Of a stretch of 64,000 nt of DNA, positions 57,183 to 64,000 are shown piece by piece. The stretch spans positions 326,674,129 to 326,738,128 of the forward strand of contig NC_085138.1 of NCBI RefSeq assembly GCF_035046485.1, given 5' to 3'. How positions within the stretch are numbered: the stretch's first letter is position 1; each line of letters opens with the position of its first letter. Source of the DNA: Aedes albopictus. Lineage: Eukaryota > Arthropoda > Insecta > Diptera > Culicidae. Made by a program: the position numbers and the translations under genes. The notes beneath the pieces were generated by a model. The model was not told the DNA's origin. It worked only from the letters and a program-made list of their open reading frames with translations, and searched no databases.

Positions 57183-57520
57183 TTAAGTGAAACTGACTTC
57201 AGAGACCTGAATATTCAGGACATTCTGTGGTTCTTAACCCGCTGTGGTAAAGAGCTATAGGCTCTCTTTCGCTTTATGCGTTATTACAGTGCCCTTTTCA
57301 GGGCGCTGTTTGAACCCGTTGTGGTACGCTTATTCGTTAGTATCCTCTTCCAGGGTACTTTTCCTTTTTTCCTACCTGTCCTTATCTCCATCCCTATGCT
57401 TATTTCCTTTCTTTTCCCTCAGGTAGATGATGAAATAGGCTATTATTTTGGCGATGGCACAAATGTCCCAAATGGAGGATAACGTGCCTCTTTAGCCGGC
57501 CTGCTGATACCTGATACCTG

Positions 57521-57985
57521 TAACAGCGAGTTTCCGAGGGCTTTCCGGAATCACCGACAATGGGAGAAGCCGGGTGTTTGGTATGTAGAGTGTAGATTGC
57601 GACAATGTGACCATGCGACGTCAACCCCAAGTTCACGGTGGTCCAGATGGGCAAAAGTGAAGGACATTAGGTAAAAGCGGCTAGGGAAGAATATGCGCCT
57701 TGAATACATGTATTGCATCTTGCTTTGCTTTATAGATTACCGTGCAAATGTTCAATCGTCTAAAATATTTGTTCACACGTCAAACACCAAGAAAATTAGC
57801 AAGTGAACAAACCGATTATTCCATGCACTACCCAAAAAGTGTAACCGACGCTTAAAATTTCTAGAAGCGAAACGAACCAATGTATGCTGAAACGGGTGGG
57901 AACATATTGTGGTGTGACAAAAAAATTCTGCAGGGGGGGCAAATACGGTGCAAAAAAAGCAATATTAAACTCACTTTTCCTTTGT
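57521..57985. other. Gene-free stretch
   Basis: Nothing recognised. Confidence 0.3.
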
Positions 57986-59100
57986 TTAATTACGCCATAA
58001 ATGAAGCCCCGGAAAAATTGTAAAAAAAAATGTTAAAATATGTGTTTTTGCGGCGGACTGATCTTCCGGGTGGGCGCCCCACCATGTTGCAGTGAGTGTA
58101 CGAATGAAGTTGATTCGTTGTTGGCACTTCTGATACAGATTATTAATGTGCTTTCCCAAGGTGCCTTTAGAGTCGAACCAAACCCCTAGATACATATGTG
58201 TAAGAGCTTGAGTGAGTTCCTTATCCAAGAATTGAAGCTCCAGATCAGCTGGGTCACGCTTCCTAGAAAAGATAACTAACTCAGGTTTCTCCGAAGAGAA
58301 TTCGATATCCAGCTTTACAGCCCAAGCAGACAAATTGTCCAAGGTATCTTACAATGGTCCTTGCAGATCTTCCGCCTCTGGTCCGGTGATGGAGACCACG
58401 GCATCGTCCGCAATGTCCAAAAATACTGAGTCTATTTGCTCTTTTTGAGCGCCAGACAATCGCTCGTACCCTTGCCTCTGCGGAAACCGTCGAGTCGAGT
58501 CGATGGAGAATCTTCTCTAGAAGCTTCTATAGGCACGACAACATCGCAATTGGACGGTACGAGTTGTGATCCGACGCGGACTTCCCGGGCTTTTGGATGA
58601 CAATAAGCCTCTCTCGTCTCTAGTCATCCGGAACAGTGTTGCTCTCCAAGAATAGATTGAAAAAAATCTTCGCGACATCCGAGAGGCTTTTGAGCAAGTT
58701 GAACTTTATTCTATCCATTCCTGGGACAGAGCTTTAACATGACAGAAGCGCGAGAATTCTAGCATCGAAAAGGGCGAGTCCATCGTATTCCTTTCGGGTG
58801 GATGCTGACGAATACTCGCTTGTACTTGGATCAAATTCGGACAGACTTTCTTTGCGAAGTCGGAAATCAATCGAGGTGAGCTTTCCCGATCCTCGTTAAC
58901 CGATACCGCGTTGCGCATTCATCTTCCGAACGCGCAGAGAGTCCCCATTGACGTCTCCCGTGATAAACTGTTGACAAAATTCCTCCAATAACCATGTTTC
59001 TTCGCCTTTACGAGGTTCGTGAATTTGTTGTTAAGAGAGGAATATCGCTCGTAGTGGACAAAACTAGGTCTACATGGTTTATGAACAGCCCCTATCTAGG
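57986..59100 (-). pseudogene. Jockey/I-group LINE RT fragment
   Basis: Read on the - strand: NLVKAKKHGYWRNFVNSLS (pre-RT linker, near 59000), SPRLISDFAKKVCPNLIQVQ (58918-58706), ERLIVIQKPGKSASDHNSYR and PIAMLSCL (RT entry, near 58600), VFLDIADDAVVSITGPEAED (YADD equivalent reads IADD, near 58410), then LDIEFSSEKPELVIFSRKR, MYLGVWFDSKGTLGKHINN and INFIRTLTATWWGAHPED. Several frame changes and stops separate the parts. Ends of the element were not found. GC-richer sequence at 59110-59340 is unidentified. Confidence 0.75.
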
Positions 59101-59391
59101 ATAGAACGGAATTCACCTCCGGCTGGTTCATCGTCCACCGTCATGAAGGCCACATCGCTACCAGATTCCGCCACGTGCGCTTTACCCTTCTTCTTCTGCT
59201 GTTCCGCCCTCTTCTGCAACGTTACCTCGAGGTTCTGTGCGTATGCTTAGTCGACATCCGATTGCTGCAGTCACCCCAGCTTGTACCGTGTACCGCCGGT
59301 ACCGTACCGGTGTTAGAGATCTTCCCTAGCTCAAAATTAATGAAAAGGCAATTTCTATAGGTTTCTATTTCATAGGCCTAGGTTCCCATTA

Positions 59392-59650
59392 GGTATCCAG
59401 TAAGCGTAGTGATTAAGGCTATGGATCGCCAATCCAGAGATGGTGGGTTAGATTCCCTTCCGGTCGGGAAAATTTTCTCGACTCCCTGGGCATAGCGTAT
59501 CATTGTACTTGCCTCACAATATACACAAATTCATGCAACGGCAAGCAAAGAAAGCCCTTCAATTAATAATTGTGGAAGTGCTCAGAGAACACTAAGTTGA
59601 AGTGAGACTGGCCAAGTCCCAGTGGGGACGTAGAGCCAAAAAGAAGAAGA
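59392..59650 (+). mobile_element. Feilai-like tRNA-derived SINE
   Basis: An A-box-like TAGTGATTAAGGC (59406) and a B-box-like GGTTAGATTCCC (59445) form the tRNA-related head. The body includes CCCTGGGCATAGCGTATC, GTGGAAGTGCTCAGAGAAC and GTCCCAGTGGGGACGTA, and ends in an AAGAAGAAG tail. This matches, from memory, the Feilai family of Aedes. It would be transcribed by RNA polymerase III and moved by a LINE. Confidence 0.85.
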
Positions 59651-59689
59651 GGGTTCACATTATTTATTCTTTATTCGTTTCATCTGACT

Positions 59690-62421
59690 CGTGTCTTAAT
59701 GAAGTTGGTGGGGAAAAGCCTCCTGGAGTTGGCCATGAAAAGTGATTGCCAGTCTCCAAAAGGCATAAAAACCCCGTATCTTTTCGACAAACATTACAGA
59801 GATTGACTTACAAGGATCTACATTATAATACAAACAATTTCATACTATTAAAACATTACAAACAACAGGTCACTCAAGCAGTTACTGAAAATAAAAAAAA
59901 TAAAAAAACATGTATGTAGATAAGCTTTTTACGTTAACATATTTGGACAGATTCTCGCCTGTATTCAAATTCGCTGCATCCAATGTCGAATAATGCTATC
60001 ACAGCTCACGATGCCTCCGCTGCTGAACCTTTCGCTGGAATGCCTAAGCAGACAGGTTGAAGTCGAACAAATCGAATACTTCATTGAATGCAGTTGTTAC
60101 GGCACTAATCGGACTATGTTGGCCATAAACCGTGTTGCTGCCTTCGGTCGTCAGGAAGTTACGCTGTCGTAGAGTCCGTTCGGGTGCGTAGATGTTCAGT
60201 CGCGATAAAATCTCAGGTGAATCGATTTCTCCCAGCAGAATTTTCGCAGCAAATCCGGCTTGTTGAGCAAACCTCCGGCTGGCCAGGGTATCAATACCAA
60301 GAAGGCGGCACCGCTGCTCGTACGGTGGCAGGTTTACAGGATCACGCCAAGGCAAGGAACGAAGAGCACGTCTTACCAATTTTCTTTGAACTGCCTCAAT
60401 TCTGTTGATCCAAATTGTCTGATATGGGCACCAAACGACAACATTAGACTCCAGCAATGATCTCACAAGGGTGCCATACAGTGAACGTAGGCACACCGGA
60501 TCCTTGAACTCGTCACAGATTTTAAATATGAACCCCAGTTGTCGATTCGCTTTCGAAATCACATCTTCAAAGTGGATCCGAAAGGTGAAGTCTGGGTCCA
60601 ATAAAACACCCAAATCGCGTACGTGATTAACGCGCTCTAATTTCAAATTATCTATGGTGTAATCGTAGATTATCGGCTTGAGTTTTCGATGAAAAGATAT
60701 CACATTGCACTTCTTAATGCTCAAGGTAAGCATGTTGATAGAGCTCCAGTTAGCAAAGGTGTTGATCAAATGCTGTAACCTTAGACAATCATCTAAACTT
60801 CTGATGGTCATATAGAGTTTTAAATCGTCGGCAAAGAAAAGCTTGCATCCAGGAGGTAACAGACGAGACAGATCATTGATAAAAAGTGAAAACAGCAGCG
60901 GCCCGAGATTGCTTCCTTGTGGTACGCCAGATAAATTAGTAAATATAGTTGAAGTTTCCGAGCCAATCACCACACAAAGTTTCCGGTTCGACAAATACGA
61001 TCTCAACCAAGAAATAGAGTCTAAAGACATGCCAAGAAGCTCTAGTCGCTTCAACAGTATGCTGTGGTCCACTCGATCGAACGCAGATTTAAAATCAGTA
61101 TATATCGCATCAGTTTGATGACCATCTTCCGTCGTCCGTATACAGTGTGAAGCGAAATTGACAAGATTCGTCGCTACAGATCTATTAGGATAGAATTCGT
61201 GCTGGCAGGTACATATGTAATGTTTACATGCAGCAAACAGCATATCTTTGACGACGATTTCGAAAACTTTCGAGCTGGCACATAATGATGTGATTCCGCG
61301 GTAGTTCTCAATACACCTTTTATCTCCTTTCTTATACACGGGAAACATAATGGAGAGCTTCCAGTTAGACGGAAACCGACATTGCTGAAGAGACATGTTG
61401 AAGAGCGATGCTAATACGGGGCTTAAAGCATTGCAGCATCTTTTCAGTACACAAGCTGGAATGCCATCGGGGCTAGCGGCAGTGGAGTATTTCATTTTAT
61501 TGATCGCAGAAGCAACTTGCTAGTTATGTTGTTGACTGAAAGCTCACACACATTAAGGGGAGTATCTCTACATGCGATTTCGATCTGAGAATCAGTAGCT
61601 GTTTTGTCGTTGAATGCCCCCTGGAAGTGACTAGCGAAGAGATTGCATTTTTCCGAAGCAGAAGACGCATACGATGATCCCAGGAACATTTCTGTGGGCA
61701 AGCCTGTCTCGTTGCGTTTTGATTTTACATAATTCCAAAATTGTTTTGGGTTTCTGCTGAAGTTACTTTGCAGTCGCCTTGTGTAACGTTTATAGAGAAA
61801 CCTATTATACAGACGATATTCGTTGCTTGCTCTTGTTAGGGTCTGTTTGGTCACTACACAGCGAGATCTACAGTAATATCGAAGGGCCTTTGACCTTTTA
61901 CGTTTCAAGTTTTTCAGGCGAAAATTACCCCACGGAGGTTTTGAAGCTGGTCTGCGCAAGGGAACATAATCAGGCAATATGGTTTCGATCATTCGTGTGT
62001 AACTATCTACTGCATCATCGATGTTATCTGTCGCAAACAGAACTCGCCAATCACACCGAAGAAGTTGTTCGCTCAGTCTGTCAAAATCAGCTCTGTGAAA
62101 GTCAAACTCGGGTTGATGCGAGATATCGTCAAACTCTAGGAGCCTGGGTAGATATGCGTGAAGCTCCAGAGCAGGATGATTTTCATCCAGAGCGCAAAGG
62201 GGATCATGTGCCTCATAAAGCGAACAGTTTCCGATGGCAGCATCGTTCACGAGAACTAAATCTAAGAGTCGTCGATTCTGATTGTAAACGTGATTGATTT
62301 GTGTCAATCCGTGAAGGTTAAATCCGTCAAGAAGGCTGCTGCATGCAATAGACATAGTAGATCGCATGGCATCCACAGTTGGGCATGCCCGGGAAGTTGT
62401 GTTCCAGATTAAATCAAACAT
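59690..62421 (-). mobile_element. 5'-truncated CR1/Jockey-like LINE
   Basis: This has the endonuclease C-terminus, a full RT and about 350 bp of 3' UTR; the 5' end is cut at about 62421, where Feilai-like sequence begins at once. That is ordinary 5' truncation, though the joint with a SINE is notable. The 3' border is approximate. Confidence 0.75.
60044..62421 (-). pseudogene. LINE ORF2 with one frameshift
   Basis: The first frame (62421-61492) has the end of the endonuclease (RRLLDLVLVNDAAIGNCSLY, then DENHPALELHA) and the linker NFSRNPKQFWNYVKSKRN. It ends at a stop just after NNITSKL. The second (61495-60044) resumes at KMKYSTAASPDGIPACVLK and has CQHEFYPNRSVATNL, AIYTDFKSAFDRVDHSILL, SGVPQGSNLGPLLFSLFIND, CKLFFADDLKLYMT (catalytic FADD) and RVNHVRDLGVLLDPDF. 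A one-base loss near 61520 explains the break. No other stop is seen over about 790 codons, so this copy is young or was lost recently. CR1/Q-like is my best clade guess; Jockey is possible. Confidence 0.82.
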
Positions 62422-62512
62422 TGGAACTTGGCCTGCTTCTCTACAACTTAGTGTTCTTTGAACATTTCCATAGTTATTAATTGAAGGGCTTTACTTGCCT
62501 GCTATCGCATGA
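62422..62512 (-). mobile_element. Feilai-like SINE fragment
   Basis: On the - strand AAAGCCCTTCAATTAATAAC and GAACACTAAGTTG match the body of the SINE at 59392-59650. Head and tail are missing. It abuts the 5' end of the LINE directly. Confidence 0.7.
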
Positions 62513-64000
62513 ATTTTTGTACTTTGAAGCTAGCCCCATGATACAAATATGCCAAGGGAAGACGATAGAAGTTCCCGACTGGAATGGGATTGTCGATCCA
62601 AAGCCTTACATACAAAGCTAACTGGAAAACACTGATGTTTTTTTTTTCTATCTATCCCTTAAACAAGAAGATATCGCTTAAATTCACATTATCAGTAAAG
62701 CTCAAACGGAGTTGGAAAGTCACAACCAAGCAAACCAATCCCATCGCATCGGTATAACGATCCACTTTATTCGTATTACCACGGTCTTAATTCTAATTGC
62801 ATTCTCATGCGGCAGTTCGCGAGCTTGCCATCCGGAGCGATGATATACAGTTTCTAATTGCTTACAATATTGATTTTATCGTTCGGCACCGGCCTGAACC
62901 GACTCCAGTGATATAGACTGCTATAGCTCTCAGTGTTGCAATAATGTCAGTCGAGTTTATTTCAGTGAATTAGTTTTTGAATAAGCCTGCTTCTGCTTCG
63001 GTATTTGCTGCCGGCAAAGTTGGTCGGTCCGCGGGTAACGAGAGTAAACTCTCGAACTAATCAGCAAACAAACGTAAGCCGATTAGGACGCCACCCAGCA
63101 AGCAGTCAAGCTTTGTTCACGATATGCAAGCAACACGAGGCAGCATCTGCTTTTTTTTAGTTTGCTCAGACAAAAGGCCGATGAGGGTCTCTTCGGATGC
63201 GCGCGGTGGTGTTGCGAAGATGTGAACTTATGTGTATCTACATATGTTGATCGAAGTGCAGCTCTAATTAAAAATTGTTTACGCTCGAACAACAAGAATA
63301 TACATTATACAATACCAAACGTGACAATATTTGCCCGCGGCGATGCCTGCTCTGGTTGATTTTCGGCAGAGGTCCCAGATTGTTGAATTGAACATCTGCA
63401 ATGATAAAAGATTCAAGTCAGTCGAAACTGCGAACTGTGCGAGACAGCTTCACAGTAATCTCAATCCACAGTCTATTTCCAAACGGCATCCACGCACCAA
63501 CGTGAACCTTTGCCAAACAACCATTTCCCAAACGGTGCAACTTCCACATACACTTGCGCAAATGCAATGGACTCCACGGTTTGCCGTGGAAAGACGATTG
63601 CATCGTCACTTTTTCTCCCTTCCCTACATTAGCCTGCAATCTGACGTGGGAGGCGCCATTCAGTAAGATGCCTAGTATTTAGTGGACGGATCCCTACTCG
63701 AGCATAATCTCCGAATCCAAGAAAATCCGTACACTTCAGACAAATATCTAAATCTGGCATCTCTGGCTATTGGACGGTACTACGCGATAGCAAAACCAAA
63801 CGCCAGCATCCGAACAGAACGATGTACCTATTCCTTTTATCGGTCCTACGGAGAAAATCCACCGGAAAGGAACGGCGAGAGCAGACAGACGATCTCATCC
63901 ACGATTTGTAAACAAATGACGGCGACGACGACGAAGAGCAATGTTTTCCATGCGGATTAACACACGAGAATCGGAGCGCGATGTTTTTCTTTTCGCCTGG
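62513..64000. other. Gene-free stretch, possible host sequence
   Basis: Less repetitive and with a more balanced base composition than most of the window. Short ORFs (for example 63331-63666 on +) have no domain I recognise. A TCAGTCGAGT-like initiator context at 62948 is too weak to call a promoter. Confidence 0.3.

Larger units (their letters stand above)
52228..57520 (+). mobile_element. Lian/LOA-like LINE, copy B
   Basis: It starts GGCTGTTCGAGCC as copy A does. It has a 5' UTR (to about 52620), endonuclease, RT, RNase H with a Cys/His tail, and a 3' UTR ending near CTGATACCTGATACCTG. No gag. It is interrupted by insertions at 54055-54268, 54680-54755, 54978-55169, about 55510-56215 and 57064-57182. 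The 3' border is approximate; I found no target duplication. Confidence 0.8.

Noticed and set aside
62930..62990. Host promoter
   Set aside because: Only a weak initiator-like string; no supporting downstream gene.
1..64000. Endogenous viral elements, common in Aedes genomes
   Set aside because: I looked for flavivirus- or rhabdovirus-like polymerase, helicase and nucleocapsid motifs in the open frames and saw none.

Overview
This window is eukaryotic, AT-rich and made almost wholly of transposable elements. I see no intact host gene. It looks like a mosquito of the genus Aedes: it holds a Feilai-type tRNA-derived SINE, two Lian/LOA-like LINEs with RNase H domains, a full-length BEL/Pao element, RTE-, R1-, CR1/Jockey- and Ty3/gypsy-like fragments, and many short inverted-repeat elements (MITEs) with clean target duplications. 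The species call is inference from element families; nothing here separates A. aegypti from A. albopictus.

Layout. 1-2.9 kb: a Mutator-like (MULE) transposase gene on the + strand, apparently split by the 5' part of an R1-like LINE on the - strand. 2.9-10.3 kb: a complete BEL/Pao LTR retrotransposon on the - strand with 579-bp LTRs that read as identical, a perfect 5-bp target duplication, an open gag with a PHD finger, and an open pol in the same frame behind one TAA. 10.3-16.7 kb: degenerate repeats, MITEs and a long hairpin. 16.7-18.5 kb: RTE-like LINE pseudogene. 18.5-22.5 kb: no recognisable genes. 22.5-25.6 kb: decayed Ty3/gypsy pol broken by an inverted-repeat element. 27.1-31.0 kb: a 1.3-kb TIR element, MITEs and opposed GAATTCC-rich arrays. 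31-33.2 kb: mostly non-repetitive sequence with one unidentified ORF. 33.26-38.29 kb: Lian/LOA-like LINE 'copy A' with three nested insertions and its own target duplication. 38.3-41 kb: simple and tandem repeats. 41.0-50.0 kb: a possible 9-kb hAT-like composite with a duplicated 754-bp unit, ten copies of a 16-bp motif and opposed repeat arrays. 52.2-57.5 kb: Lian/LOA-like LINE 'copy B' carrying at least five nested insertions. 57.9-59.1 kb: LINE RT fragment. 59.4-59.65 kb: Feilai-like SINE. 59.7-62.4 kb: CR1/Jockey-like LINE with one frameshift. 62.5-64 kb: nothing recognisable, possibly host sequence.

How the parts relate. The window is a record of nested insertion. In five places in copies A and B the host reading frame is regained exactly when an insertion and one target copy are ignored, which fixes insertion ends and duplication lengths (TA, TA, TTA, CATT and a 12-mer). 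The only element that looks recently mobile is BEL. The least explained signals are the periodic 16-mer and duplicated unit at 41.6-45.2 kb, the hammerhead-like CTGANGA...CGAAACGTT motif seen at three loci (once in a 185-bp near-perfect palindrome with a 12-bp target duplication), and the repeated pairing of GAATTCC-rich arrays in opposite orientation.
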